DNA from: a virus
Strand: one strand, 5' to 3'
Virus record (IMG/VR): IMGVR_UViG_3300032050_000004
Span: 158,070-222,069 of that record
Length of the DNA: 64,000 nt
In this document: positions 7,937-17,870 of the stretch, in pieces
How the letters are laid out: the number at the start of each line of letters is the position of its first letter
Numbering within the stretch: position 1 is the first letter of the stretch
Program-made: the position numbers and the translations under genes
The notes under the pieces: generated by a model
Databases searched by the model: none
What the model saw: only the letters and a program-made list of their open reading frames with translations
What the model was told of the DNA's origin: nothing

Positions 7937-9634
7937 ATGCCAATTCCCCCAAATAAAATAAAATACAGCACTTCTCAAGTAAATAATGCAGTTAAGGCTA
8001 AAAATTTTGCACTGGGAATTAATTCTCTTGCAGCATACGGTCCAACTAGCTCAACAGGTTTTTGGAATGGCATAACTCCAAAAGCTAGTGGATATACTAT
8101 TTATGTTAATAAAATTTCTCAAGGACCATCAATATTTTGTCCGGGAAATGATTTAGAATTTATTACACTGACAAATTATATATCAGGAATTAATCATACA
8201 ACATTTAGCCAAGCTGCAGCTTGGTATGTTGGACAATCAGATATAATATGTGTCAATAAAGATTATCCAGACATAGTAACAAACGGATTAAGATTAATGG
8301 TTGATTCTAATTTTTTACCCTCATACTGTGGAAGCGGAACAACTTGGACTGATTTAAGTTATAGTGGATTCAATGTTACTTTATTAAACTCTCCAACATA
8401 TGTTTTATCAGGTAGAAGTTCATATATAAATTTTGCTTCTTCAAGTAGTAATTATGCAACTTTTAATGATTTAGGTAATTTAAATAATTTTACAGTTGAA
8501 GTTTGGGCTAAACAAAATTCTACTCCTGTTTCAAATGCTTATCCTACATTTATAACTAATACTTTTCCCGGACCTTCAGGAAATTATGTAAATTATGCTA
8601 TAGGATATTTAAATGCTCCTTGGGATGGTAAAATATATGGAGGATTTTTTAATGGATCTTGGCAATTACCATCAGCTGGCTTTACACCCACAACAGACCA
8701 ATGGTATCATTATTCAGTAACCTATAATGGCTCACAATTATTTTTTTATGTTGATGGTAAATATTATTCTTCCGCATCAACTTTGACAACCGCCCTATCT
8801 TCTGGTGCCGGTGGTAGATTAATGAGAAGATGGGATACTACAGATTATATTGATGGTAATTTGTTAAATTCTAAAATTTATAATAGATCTTTAAATTCAA
8901 CAGAAATTCTACAGAACTATAATGCTCATGCAGTTCCAGTTGGAGTTGAAACTAATGGATTAATTCTTAATCTAGATGCAGGTAATGTTTTATCTTACCC
9001 TCAAATCGGAACATTATGGAAAAGCACAGTTTCATCTGTTCAGAATAATGGTACTTTGACAAATGGGCCAACATTTAATTTATCTAATGGTGGAAGCATT
9101 GTATTTGATGGTGCAAATGATTATGTTTCATTACCAGCAAACTTTTTCAACCACGATGCGGGAACACCTTTTAGTGTATCTATTTGGTTTAAAACAACTA
9201 CAGCTGGAGGAACTTTATTTGGACAACAAAATACAACAAACCCTTCTTCTGCCTCGGGTTATGTTCCTGCTATCTATATTAATTCTTCTGGAAAAATAGT
9301 TACATCTTGTTTTTGGGGTGGATCAGTATCAAATTCAACAACTTCAGTTACTTCTGTTAATGATGGTAATTGGCATAATATTGTTGTAACATTCGCATCA
9401 ACATCACATAAAACATATTTAGATAATAATTTGATTGGTACTATTTCTAAAACACAAAATAATTATTCAGCGACTTATTATTATTTTTTAGGAGCAGGCT
9501 ATAGTGCAGCTTGGACAGGTGCTAATGGTTTTTATTTCAATGGAAATATAGCTTATGCTTCATTTTATAATACTGAATTAACATCAACACAAGTTAATCA
9601 AAATTATCAATCACTAAATTATAGATTTATATAA
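7937..9634 (+). CDS. Tail fibre/adhesin with two LamG-like domains
   Basis: 565 aa, no signal peptide. The N-terminal 100 residues (MPIPPNKIKYSTSQVNNAVK...) are probably the virion-attachment part. Two concanavalin-like (LamG/laminin G-3) domains follow: about residues 115-330 (LRLMVDS, TVEVWAK, WYHYSVTYNGSQLFFYVDGK, KIYNRSLNSTEILQNYNAH) and about 340-562 (LILNLDAGN, FSVSIWFKT, WHNIVVTF, YNTELTSTQVNQNYQSL). Each ends with the usual N-x-x-L-x-x-x-E/Q-I/V-x-Q-N-Y tail. Predicted to bind host surface glycans or proteins. First gene of the fibre cluster; it overlaps the next gene by 1 nt (TAATG). Confidence 0.8.
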   Translation: MPIPPNKIKYSTSQVNNAVKAKNFALGINSLAAYGPTSSTGFWNGITPKASGYTIYVNKISQGPSIFCPGNDLEFITLTNYISGINHTTFSQAAAWYVGQSDIICVNKDYPDIVTNGLRLMVDSNFLPSYCGSGTTWTDLSYSGFNVTLLNSPTYVLSGRSSYINFASSSSNYATFNDLGNLNNFTVEVWAKQNSTPVSNAYPTFITNTFPGPSGNYVNYAIGYLNAPWDGKIYGGFFNGSWQLPSAGFTPTTDQWYHYSVTYNGSQLFFYVDGKYYSSASTLTTALSSGAGGRLMRRWDTTDYIDGNLLNSKIYNRSLNSTEILQNYNAHAVPVGVETNGLILNLDAGNVLSYPQIGTLWKSTVSSVQNNGTLTNGPTFNLSNGGSIVFDGANDYVSLPANFFNHDAGTPFSVSIWFKTTTAGGTLFGQQNTTNPSSASGYVPAIYINSSGKIVTSCFWGGSVSNSTTSVTSVNDGNWHNIVVTFASTSHKTYLDNNLIGTISKTQNNYSATYYYFLGAGYSAAWTGANGFYFNGNIAYASFYNTELTSTQVNQNYQSLNYRFI

Positions 9635-9888
9635 TGGAAAATAGAAATTATTTAATAATAAATGTTTCAGAGTTAAATAAGATTGATTTTGAACAAATTT
9701 GTGAAAATTCAATAGATACATTAAGATATAGTTCTGATGGTTCTAAAACTTTTATAAAATGGGAAAATAATCAAGAACCTGATTTTATATCTGCATTAAT
9801 AACAAAAGAAGGCCCTTATAATCAGATACAGATTTTGGAAATACTTTCATCAGATGAATGGATTTCAAAACAAGGAACAATGAATTAA
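9634..9888 (+). CDS. Small hypothetical protein in fibre operon, 84 aa
   Basis: Acidic 84-residue protein with no membrane segment, translationally coupled to the LamG-domain gene by a TAATG overlap. The pattern (NRNYLIINVSELNKIDFEQI... FIKWENNQEPDFISAL) is seen in small proteins next to phage fibres, where accessory or chaperone roles are common, but I do not recognise the family. Confidence 0.65.
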   Translation: MENRNYLIINVSELNKIDFEQICENSIDTLRYSSDGSKTFIKWENNQEPDFISALITKEGPYNQIQILEILSSDEWISKQGTMN

Positions 9889-9911
9889 AATTTCCTTTTT
9901 TAGTATTATTT

Positions 9912-9922
9912 CTATATTTATT
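9912..9922 (+). promoter_or_regulatory. Candidate phage promoter box CTATATTTATT
   Basis: A variant of the CTATTTATT box, 19 nt before the ATG of the long fibre gene at 9942. Confidence 0.3.
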
Positions 9923-9941
9923 TTAAAGTTTTACAACTAAT

Positions 9942-12900
9942 ATGTCAGATATTTCAAATCAACTTATTAAAGATTCATTTAATTATGTATTACAATCTGA
10001 TTTGGATACTGGTATTGTTTATAGAATTGGTGGTGACATTCCAGAAAACCCTCAATTTACATCAGGACTGACGGTTTCAAATGGTTTTAAATTCGAAGAT
10101 TCCCCACAAGATGGTTATTTTCTTAAATCTGATGCTTTCGGAAATGCTTCTTGGGCATTAGTAACAGGATCAGGTACTTCTGGATCAGCTGGTTCGTCAG
10201 GAAGAAACGGAAGTTCAGGCTCATCAGGAAGTTCTGGAATAAATGGTAGTTCAGGTTCTTCGGGCATAAATGGTAGCTCTGGTTCGTCTGGAACGTCTGG
10301 TACAAATGGAAGTTCCGGGAGTCGAGGTTCTAGCGGTAGTTCTGGTTCTTCTGGCTCATCTGGAACATCAGGTATCAATGGTCTTGATGGTTCTAATAGC
10401 TTAAGATGGTTTTATAGAACTGATCTAGAAGCTCCAAATAACCCCGGAAACCAAAATTTTATACTAAATGAAGTCAAGTTTAGTACTGTAACTAGAATTA
10501 GCATAAGTACACTAGATATAAACTCGAATGATTCATATGATTGGTTAGAGACTATTGATGTTTTAAAAAGGGTTACAGGAAACTTAGTTTATTTTAAAAT
10601 TACGAATGTCACAAATCCATCAAATTATGGATTATACACAATTGCTGGCTCTACAGATCATGGAACTTATTTTGATTTTGATCTTACTTTAATAAATAGC
10701 GATTTAAGTACCATACAAGGAGAACAATTCTCTATATCATATGTATTTAATGGATTAAATGGTACTTCAGGAACTTCGGGGGAATCTGGAAGTTCTGGAT
10801 CTTCTGGTGTATCAGGAACTGATGGTTCAGCTGGAACTTCTGGTACTTCTGGTACTTCTGGCAACAACGGAAATGATGGAACATCTGGTTCATCAGGAAT
10901 AAATGGTAGCTCTGGAATAAACGGAAGTTCTGGTATAAATGGTAGTTCTGGAGTTAATGGTAGTTCAGGTTCATCAGGAGGAGCAGGATTAAGTGGAAGT
11001 TCTGGATCATCTGGTGCAAACGGAAGTTCTGGTTCATCAGGTATTTCTGGAGAATCTGGTTCATCTGGTAGTTCTGGTACATCAGGATCATCTGGTACAG
11101 GTTTTACTGCCATTCAAAGTCCTGCTAATTATAGAGTATTAGTATCTGATAACACAACAGATACTGCAATTGCTCAATCTGGACTTACATATGATGGTCA
11201 ACAATTATATATTTCTGGCAATACATTTATTACAGGCACAATTTCAGCTACAACTTTTTATAGTTTAGTAGGTGATATAGAAAATTATGTCACAGTTGGT
11301 CTCAGTGGTAGTAATGTAGATTTTAATTCAATAAAATTAGCAGTCGATAGTATTACTGGAGCAACTGAAGATAATCCATGGGAAGTTAGAGTTTATCCGG
11401 GCTTGTACTACGAAGATCCAATTATTATGAAATCTTGGATCACAGTAAGAGGAAGCAATAGTACTGCAACAATTGTAGAAGCAAGTAATTCTGCGAATAC
11501 AGTTTTTTTCATGGCAGATCAATCTATGATTTCAGACATGCAAATTCAAGGTTCTACTGCTTCTGGAACATCTGCTATCATATATTCTTCTTCGACCACT
11601 CCACAATTAAATGCAATTTCATATGTAGAAAACGTCAGATTCGGCGAAAACTACACACACGCTAAAACAGTCGGTACTGGTGGTGGAAATTGCATAATGC
11701 AATGTTCTAATGTAAAATATGGTGGTTATCCTTTTACTATCGGCTTTGTAGTAACAAATGACGGTACTGGTATTGGCAGAATGCAACTAAGAAACGTCAC
11801 TTCAACTAATGGTGGTGTAACTACTACAACAGGATTGATTTTTGCAAAAGCTGATGCACCAAGCTGTGCTTTTATTGTTAATGGTTGTTTATTAACAAAA
11901 GCTGTCGGTGCTGCAGCTGGTACCGGTTTCTGGGTTGAAAATGGAGCTTCTTTAAGATTGACTGCTGTAAATTTCCAAAGATGGGCTACAGCTATTTATG
12001 CTCCTAATACAGGATCATCCCCTAGTATATATGGAAGTGCTTTAAATTTTGAAAATAACACAAAGGATATAATTGTAGAACATCCTTCAGCAACTGGACA
12101 TATAGATGGAGCTGATACATTTTTAAAAACCGAAATACCAATTAATGCTCCTTTATACGAAGTTAATCAAGACCCAAAAAGAATTATAGTTGCAAAAAAA
12201 GGAGGAGATTTTTCATCTATTAAATCTGCTGTAGATTGGATTACAGGAAGTTCTAGCAGTAATAGGTTTGTGGTTTCTGTCGGTCCGGGTGAGTTTTTTG
12301 AAAATGAAATTGATCTTACATCTAAACCTTATGTCAGTATTGTAGGTAGCAACATACAAACCACACAAATTTTTCCTAATTCTACTTCACAGCATATTAT
12401 AAAATTAGGAATAAATAATGAAATATCTTTTTTAAGTTTATCAGGTGCTGGTTCTAGTTATTCTGCTATATATGTTGACGATATAGGGGATTTTGCACAA
12501 GCTCACAAAATTTCTGTTTACGATTGTGATATAGGTGTATGGGTAAAATCTTCCACCCAAGACACAAAATTCTATGGTGAATACATGGATTTTAATGGAG
12601 ATTTTACCTATGGAGTTCGTGTAGATGCGACAAATTCATTTTCGGCATTAGCCAATATGGAAAACTATTATCTTTTTCCAACCTATGATAATGTGATTGG
12701 TAATAGTGCAGATGGTTTAGGTGCAAGACTTAATTTATACACAGGTGAATTTGAAGGTGCTCAATTGACTGGTTCTACAGCAATAAAACTTTCAGATCAA
12801 GCTGAACTTGAAGCTGGCAATTTAGATATTCAAGATTGGAATAAGTCGTTTGAAATTCCTAATTCCGGTGGTGGTCCAGTTGCTAGGATTGTAGGTTCAA

Positions 12901-14207
12901 TGATTCACAATTCTATCACCTACGATATTGAAATTCTAAACCCTGCTGCATCCTTTAGATATCAAGGTATATCTGATCATACTAAAATATATAATGTAAG
13001 CAATAATGTGTTTTGGAATTTTCTTGATGATGTAGATGGGGAAAATGATATTACAAGAAAAATATCAGTTACATTTTCAGATGGAACACATACGGATGCT
13101 TCAACATTAATTTTTCAAAGTAGTTCAATGGGCCTTCTAAACGGAGGTACAATTACAATAGTTAGTGGTTTAACAATAAACACCACATCAGGGTTTGGAT
13201 ATGTAGCAGATCAAATTGATAATAGTATTATAAAAAGATATGATTGGAATAATAATCAAATAACATTGTCTGCAAATACAAATAATTATATTTATATTTC
13301 CAATAATGGTTCTTTAGTCGCTAATTCTGGATTACCTGATCCATTCTATAGTATAATAATGGGTAGAGTTGTTACAAATTCAACAGGCATTGAATTAATT
13401 GATCAATCACCATATAATGCACAACATACAGCAAATTTATTATCTTCATTTAACAGGCAAGCACTTGGCCCAGTATTTTCAACTGGTTCAATTGTAACTA
13501 CTGGAACTACAGCATTTACATTGGATGTTAGTACAGGAAACTATTGGTTATCAGAAAATAATTTTTTACCTACAGGTGGAACATCAATAAATTTTACTCA
13601 GTATTGGAATAATGGATCAGGATTCACAACAAGTGCTACAACATATGTTAATAGTAGTCAATTCAATCCAAATCAAAATTCACTATCTTCTCTTACAAGC
13701 TCTTATTACACAAAACATACTTTGTATGTAGTTGGCGATGGAATAAATGAAGAATATTTTTTAGTTCTTGGTCAAAACGAGTATGCTACTTTAATTGAAA
13801 CAGAAGACGCACCTTTACCTATACCTCCCGATTTTTTTACAGATGGTGTAGTTTCTATAGCATCAATTTATATTAAAGATGGTGAATCAGGAATTGTTCA
13901 AATTGAAGATATAAGACCTGTAATTGGTTTTAAATCCAGTGGTGTAAATGCCACATCAGTTCATGGAAATCTTTTAGGTCTTACATCAGATGATCATCAA
14001 CAATACATTTTAGTTGATGGTGGTAGGCAGATGACAGGAGATCTTGGAATTGGTGGCTTTGATATATATAATATAAATCAAATAACTTCTACTGGCATTA
14101 CAACAAACACACTTAATGTAGCTAATTTATCTAATGATGAATCTCTAACGAGATATGTTGTTGTAGATGTTTCTGGAAACACATTTTATAAAAACGAAGG
14201 TCAGTAA
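9942..14207 (+). CDS. Long tail fibre protein with collagen-like GSS repeats and beta-helix, ended by an in-frame TAA
   Basis: 1421 aa. Residues 1-75 form a short attachment domain. About 76-147 is a Gly-x-x block (GSSGSSG, GTSG, GINGSSG), followed by a globular insert (about 148-272) and a second Gly-x-x block (about 273-387). From about 415 to 1000 there are two pectate-lyase-like right-handed beta-helix units, each opening with a repeated phrase (YVTVGLSGSNVDFNSIKLAV and RIIVAKKGGDFSSIKSAVDW). A tail-spike-like end with DHQQYILVDGGRQMTGDLG follows. The TAA at 14205-14207 comes just where a third GSS block would begin, and the frame continues open to 14855. Predicted distal or side fibre that recognises the host surface. 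Confidence 0.85.
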   Translation: MSDISNQLIKDSFNYVLQSDLDTGIVYRIGGDIPENPQFTSGLTVSNGFKFEDSPQDGYFLKSDAFGNASWALVTGSGTSGSAGSSGRNGSSGSSGSSGINGSSGSSGINGSSGSSGTSGTNGSSGSRGSSGSSGSSGSSGTSGINGLDGSNSLRWFYRTDLEAPNNPGNQNFILNEVKFSTVTRISISTLDINSNDSYDWLETIDVLKRVTGNLVYFKITNVTNPSNYGLYTIAGSTDHGTYFDFDLTLINSDLSTIQGEQFSISYVFNGLNGTSGTSGESGSSGSSGVSGTDGSAGTSGTSGTSGNNGNDGTSGSSGINGSSGINGSSGINGSSGVNGSSGSSGGAGLSGSSGSSGANGSSGSSGISGESGSSGSSGTSGSSGTGFTAIQSPANYRVLVSDNTTDTAIAQSGLTYDGQQLYISGNTFITGTISATTFYSLVGDIENYVTVGLSGSNVDFNSIKLAVDSITGATEDNPWEVRVYPGLYYEDPIIMKSWITVRGSNSTATIVEASNSANTVFFMADQSMISDMQIQGSTASGTSAIIYSSSTTPQLNAISYVENVRFGENYTHAKTVGTGGGNCIMQCSNVKYGGYPFTIGFVVTNDGTGIGRMQLRNVTSTNGGVTTTTGLIFAKADAPSCAFIVNGCLLTKAVGAAAGTGFWVENGASLRLTAVNFQRWATAIYAPNTGSSPSIYGSALNFENNTKDIIVEHPSATGHIDGADTFLKTEIPINAPLYEVNQDPKRIIVAKKGGDFSSIKSAVDWITGSSSSNRFVVSVGPGEFFENEIDLTSKPYVSIVGSNIQTTQIFPNSTSQHIIKLGINNEISFLSLSGAGSSYSAIYVDDIGDFAQAHKISVYDCDIGVWVKSSTQDTKFYGEYMDFNGDFTYGVRVDATNSFSALANMENYYLFPTYDNVIGNSADGLGARLNLYTGEFEGAQLTGSTAIKLSDQAELEAGNLDIQDWNKSFEIPNSGGGPVARIVGSMIHNSITYDIEILNPAASFRYQGISDHTKIYNVSNNVFWNFLDDVDGENDITRKISVTFSDGTHTDASTLIFQSSSMGLLNGGTITIVSGLTINTTSGFGYVADQIDNSIIKRYDWNNNQITLSANTNNYIYISNNGSLVANSGLPDPFYSIIMGRVVTNSTGIELIDQSPYNAQHTANLLSSFNRQALGPVFSTGSIVTTGTTAFTLDVSTGNYWLSENNFLPTGGTSINFTQYWNNGSGFTTSATTYVNSSQFNPNQNSLSSLTSSYYTKHTLYVVGDGINEEYFLVLGQNEYATLIETEDAPLPIPPDFFTDGVVSIASIYIKDGESGIVQIEDIRPVIGFKSSGVNATSVHGNLLGLTSDDHQQYILVDGGRQMTGDLGIGGFDIYNINQITSTGITTNTLNVANLSNDESLTRYVVVDVSGNTFYKNEGQ

Positions 14208-14855
14208 GGTGTATCTGGTTCTTCAGGTAGTTCGGGAAGTTCTGGTCAAAGTGGTAGCTCAGGTTCTTCTGGTAGTTCTGGATTTGATGGTAGTTCTGGA
14301 TCTTCTGGTATATCTGGAAGTTCTGGAAGTTCTGGCGAAAGTGGTAGCTCTGGAACTTCAGGGTTTTCAGGTTCATCTGGTTCTTCTGGTGAATCAGGTA
14401 GTTCAGGATCATCTGGTCAATCTGGAAGTTCAGGTTCATCAGGATCTTCAGGAGCAGCAGGAACTTCAGGTAGTTCCGGAACAAGTTCAACCAATATAGA
14501 TACTTTAAGCTTTACAGTAGACACTGGTGGTGCAGCAACAATAAGTTCAGGACTTAAATCTTTCGTCTATTTACCTTATAGCGGTACAATTCTGTCTTGG
14601 ACTATATTATCAAACAATTCAGGAAGTACCGAAATTGATATTTATAAAACAGATTATGCAAATTATCCACCTACATCAGGAGATACTATAATAAATTCAG
14701 GTTACCCAAATTTGAACAACAATATAAAAAATCAAAGTTCGAATTTATCCGGATGGAATTCAACAACATTCAATGAAGATGAAATTCTTGGTTTTTATGT
14801 AGTTTCAGCACAAACTTTAACAAGAGTACAATTAATTTTAAAAATTCAAAAATAA
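14208..14855 (+). pseudogene. In-frame continuation of the tail fibre after a TAA (readthrough extension or broken 3' part)
   Basis: The same frame as the 9942 fibre continues for 215 codons after the TAA, starting GVSGSSGSSGSSGQSG, with about 90 residues of Gly-x-x repeats and then a C-terminal globular domain of about 120 residues (TLSFTVDTGGAATISSG ... LTRVQLILKIQK). No in-frame ATG, and no sensible alternative start, was found near its beginning. The stop at 14853-14855 lies 1 nt before the next ATG, the tight spacing expected of the true gene end. Either a nonsense mutation, a sequencing or assembly error, or programmed stop-codon readthrough that yields two fibre lengths. Confidence 0.75.
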
Positions 14856-14856
14856 A

Positions 14857-17235
14857 ATGGCAAAAGTAGCAGTAGAACATATTTTTACAGGATCGACCAC
14901 AGGTATAACAACCTACAATTCTGATTATACAATGATAGGTTCATTGTACAAACAATTTACAGGAGCAACCGCTCAAGATAATTACATAAGTCTATTGCCA
15001 ACAAGTATGGTAAATATAACTGATGTAGCAGGTTCCACATATGCATATCCATATGTTCACAAATGGTCGGATAATATATTCTGGGTTTTTATGGCAACCA
15101 CAGTTACTGCAGCCGCAACGAGACAATTCGGTTTATTTGAATATGACCTAAATGCCAACACAACAACTTGGAAAGGTTTTATAACATTGCAAGGAACACA
15201 ACTTGGCGGTAGTAAAACCGTAAGAGGGTTTAGGACTTATGTCTATGAAACAACAGGCGGAACAGTATCGGCAACCACATCTTCAACCATAACAGGGTCA
15301 GGAACAGCTTTTCAAACTGACAGGATTGCTGTCGGTGCAAGAATTGGATTCGGTTCAACCGACCCAACTCAAATATCCACTTGGTATGAAATTACAGCAA
15401 TTGCCTCAGACACAAGTTTAACCATAGGCAATACTGTTACAGTATCCGCAGGCTCATCTTATGTCATAGAGGAAATCAGGCTTTATTTTTTACAAACAAA
15501 TGCAACTATAAACAATGGTGGATTATATATAATAAAGGGTCTAAATTATTCAACATTCGCACTAGGTGGAAACAATATAACTGAATCAACAACAACAGAC
15601 AACATAAGGGCTTCATATCTATTGAAAGATTTTACACCTTCTACCGTAACTATATCTCAAGCTTCTCCGGGTGTTGTTACATTAGTTAGTCACGGATTGA
15701 GGCTGAATGATGCCGTTTTTTTTACAACCACAGGTGCCCTCCCAACGGGATTTGTTGCGAACACTACATATTATGTGACTTCAACTTCATTGGCTGCAAA
15801 TACTTTTACGCTTTCTGCAACGATAAATGGAGCACCTATTAATACAAGTACCGCAGGTTCCGGTGTCCATACTTTGCATTCAGCCATGAGTGTTTTAGGT
15901 GGTGGAATAGGTATGGATGAACCTGTAAGTGCAACAGAACATAATGTTTATTTATTGAATTCAGAAGTAACAAACACAACCGCCAGACTTGTAAAATACA
16001 ACGTTAAAGCTTCATTGACTCCAGCAAGTGCCAATGGAGCAACTGGGGCATTGTCATTGAGAACTACTCCGCTATTAGTTACAGGTACAATTTCACTATT
16101 GAACAACGGTAGGATAGTGGCAGTTCAACATGGATCCGCTTCAGGTATAAAAAGTTTTTATTTTGCAACCACAACGAGAATTTACAGATGTACGGAATCA
16201 ACAATTTTAGACAACTCTTCATCGTTTCTGAGTGATCAAATGATTGAGATTCCACCCGGAGGTCTTGCAAACGCCGCCTATAATTTATTGTCATCAATGG
16301 CTTCGGTTGATTATTCATCTACATTGGACAGGCTTTTGATTACCACGACTACACAAAGGTTTGGGGTTTACGCAGCTCAATACAACACAAGCGGAACACT
16401 TCCTTTTGACAAGATATTTGCCGCTAACTTAAACCGATACAAATTGGGTTATACACCTGTAGGTACCGTTGACGGATTATTCCCACAAGCGACTTTGACA
16501 CTTTGGAGTGAAGCAGGCTTGTTTTTTGCCGCACCTGTAACAACCACCTCGGGTTTAAATTGGCTTTTGATTTTCCCCGGGGGTGGTGATGGGTATTTTG
16601 CCACATATTCGAATGAAAGGGTAATTACACCAAAAATGGCAACTCCTAATGCTTCGAAACTTTATCGTGCATATGTTGAAAACTCGGATTATTTGGGAAC
16701 TTATCAATTGGGCTTCCCGCCTGACCCATTCAGGATTTTTTTCAGAACTGCAGGTATAGACGATAACACTGGTTCATGGACCGAAGTTCCTGAAAGCGGT
16801 GATTTGAGTTCGTTCTCGCCATCTACACACATACAGTTCATGCTGGAACTTGACACCTTGGGTGAAGCATGTGCCCCTACAAGGATATATGCTGTCACTT
16901 GCCTGTATGACGATTCTTCAACAGATGTGCATTATCAACCATCAATAAAATATTCAGATTACGTTAATAAGAGATTTGCTTGGTGGTTTGCGTTAGCTTG
17001 GGGTTCAACTGTTCCAACTTTAAGAGTCAGGCTATACGATGCAGTGACCAACAATTTACTGGTTGATGACAACACCGGTTCTCCAACAGGAACTTTTGAA
17101 AAATCAACTGATGGCGGTTCTACTTGGAGTTCATATGACAATACGGACCGAGCAAATACTACAACATATATAAGATATACACCTGCTTCTCTAGGTGACA
17201 ATATCAAAGTTAAATTCATTCTAACACAAAATTAA
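14857..17235 (+). CDS. Virion structural protein, fibre/baseplate-associated
   Basis: 792 aa, Thr/Ser/Gly-rich, beta-rich, no signal peptide. It contains at least two short phage-type modules: a segment about residues 130-200 (GSGTAFQTDRIAVGARIGFG... YEITAIASDTSLTIG), as in fibre neck proteins, and HGLRLNDAVFFTTTGALPTG with VANTTYYVTSTSLAANTFTL, a module common in tail proteins. The DNA is visibly richer in G and C (acc, gcc, ggc codons) than its neighbours, which suggests different origin or codon selection. Starts 1 nt after the extended fibre frame. Exact role unknown. Confidence 0.75.
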   Translation: MAKVAVEHIFTGSTTGITTYNSDYTMIGSLYKQFTGATAQDNYISLLPTSMVNITDVAGSTYAYPYVHKWSDNIFWVFMATTVTAAATRQFGLFEYDLNANTTTWKGFITLQGTQLGGSKTVRGFRTYVYETTGGTVSATTSSTITGSGTAFQTDRIAVGARIGFGSTDPTQISTWYEITAIASDTSLTIGNTVTVSAGSSYVIEEIRLYFLQTNATINNGGLYIIKGLNYSTFALGGNNITESTTTDNIRASYLLKDFTPSTVTISQASPGVVTLVSHGLRLNDAVFFTTTGALPTGFVANTTYYVTSTSLAANTFTLSATINGAPINTSTAGSGVHTLHSAMSVLGGGIGMDEPVSATEHNVYLLNSEVTNTTARLVKYNVKASLTPASANGATGALSLRTTPLLVTGTISLLNNGRIVAVQHGSASGIKSFYFATTTRIYRCTESTILDNSSSFLSDQMIEIPPGGLANAAYNLLSSMASVDYSSTLDRLLITTTTQRFGVYAAQYNTSGTLPFDKIFAANLNRYKLGYTPVGTVDGLFPQATLTLWSEAGLFFAAPVTTTSGLNWLLIFPGGGDGYFATYSNERVITPKMATPNASKLYRAYVENSDYLGTYQLGFPPDPFRIFFRTAGIDDNTGSWTEVPESGDLSSFSPSTHIQFMLELDTLGEACAPTRIYAVTCLYDDSSTDVHYQPSIKYSDYVNKRFAWWFALAWGSTVPTLRVRLYDAVTNNLLVDDNTGSPTGTFEKSTDGGSTWSSYDNTDRANTTTYIRYTPASLGDNIKVKFILTQN

Positions 17236-17237
17236 AA

Positions 17238-17393
17238 ATGGCACTTGAAGATATTCTGGTTATGGAGGGGGACATAGCTGAACCAATAGAGGAAATAGGT
17301 CCCGGAACCCTAAATCAACCATTAGATCAGTTAACTGATGTAATGACGTTGAATGAACTCACTTTAGTTCTAGAGGCGAGTTTTTCCAGTTAA
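17238..17393 (+). CDS. Small acidic hypothetical protein, 51 aa
   Basis: ATG at 17238, 2 nt after the stop of the preceding structural gene, and stop at 17391-17393. The product (MALEDILVMEGDIAEPIEEI ... LEASFSS) is strongly acidic and has no membrane segment. The tight spacing and the lack of any other gene in this gap support it. It ends 3 nt before the convergent gene at 17397. No family recognised. Confidence 0.5.
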   Translation: MALEDILVMEGDIAEPIEEIGPGTLNQPLDQLTDVMTLNELTLVLEASFSS

Positions 17394-17396
17394 ATT

Positions 17397-17870
17397 TTAT
17401 CCTTTTCTTAAAAGCTTGGATAGTTGATCTTTTGTTAAGAAAATCTCATCATCTGCAGATTTTTCATCTAAAAATTTATTCTCAATTATCCTGTTTTTTA
17501 TTGGTTCTTCTTTTTGAGGAGCCACATTTACTTTGAGTTTGGTTTTTTCTTCCTCTACTTGTTCTTTTACAATTACTTGAACATTTTTGGAAGCTTTAAC
17601 AATAAAATCTGATGACCAAGGTTCAAAATATACATCATCAGCTATAACTTCGAGTCTCATTTTTCCTGAATTATTTTCAGATAAGAAGTTTTTTGTTTTT
17701 GGTATAGTAATTTCACAATTTCCCTCATCATCGATCTTTCCGTTGAACATATAATTTATATCATTGCATTCGATAATAATTCTTGCTTTAGACTTTGAAA
17801 GAGATGTCCCATCAACTTCTATATTACAAGAAAATTTATTTGGTTTATCTGTATATAATTTATAGCTCAT
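17397..17870 (-). CDS. Hypothetical virion-associated protein with beta-sandwich, 157 aa
   Basis: Residues 1-100 read as an Ig-like or beta-sandwich unit (KFSCNIEVDGTSLSKSKARI, YMFNGKIDDEGNCEITIP, GKMRLEVIADDVYFEPWSSD), then a charged linker and a C-terminal helix ending FLTKDQLSKLLRKG. This end resembles short peptides that anchor scaffold or decoration proteins, but this is only an impression. Overlaps the upstream gene by 1 nt and is probably co-transcribed from the box at 18212-18220. Confidence 0.65.
   Translation of the reverse strand: MSYKLYTDKPNKFSCNIEVDGTSLSKSKARIIIECNDINYMFNGKIDDEGNCEITIPKTKNFLSENNSGKMRLEVIADDVYFEPWSSDFIVKASKNVQVIVKEQVEEEKTKLKVNVAPQKEEPIKNRIIENKFLDEKSADDEIFLTKDQLSKLLRKG

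Noticed and set aside
14205-14207. Global TAA or TAG recoding in this phage
   Set aside because: TAA ends most genes with tight and sensible gene junctions, and TAG ends several (2070, 28691, 32794, 47467). A genome-wide alternative code is not supported; only the local TAA is odd.
14131-14499. Overlapping frames on both strands across the fibre stop (minus 14131-14490; plus 14167-14499)
   Set aside because: Out-of-frame readings of the Gly-x-x repeat; low-complexity Leu/Val or Asn/Tyr products. The in-frame continuation after the TAA explains the region.
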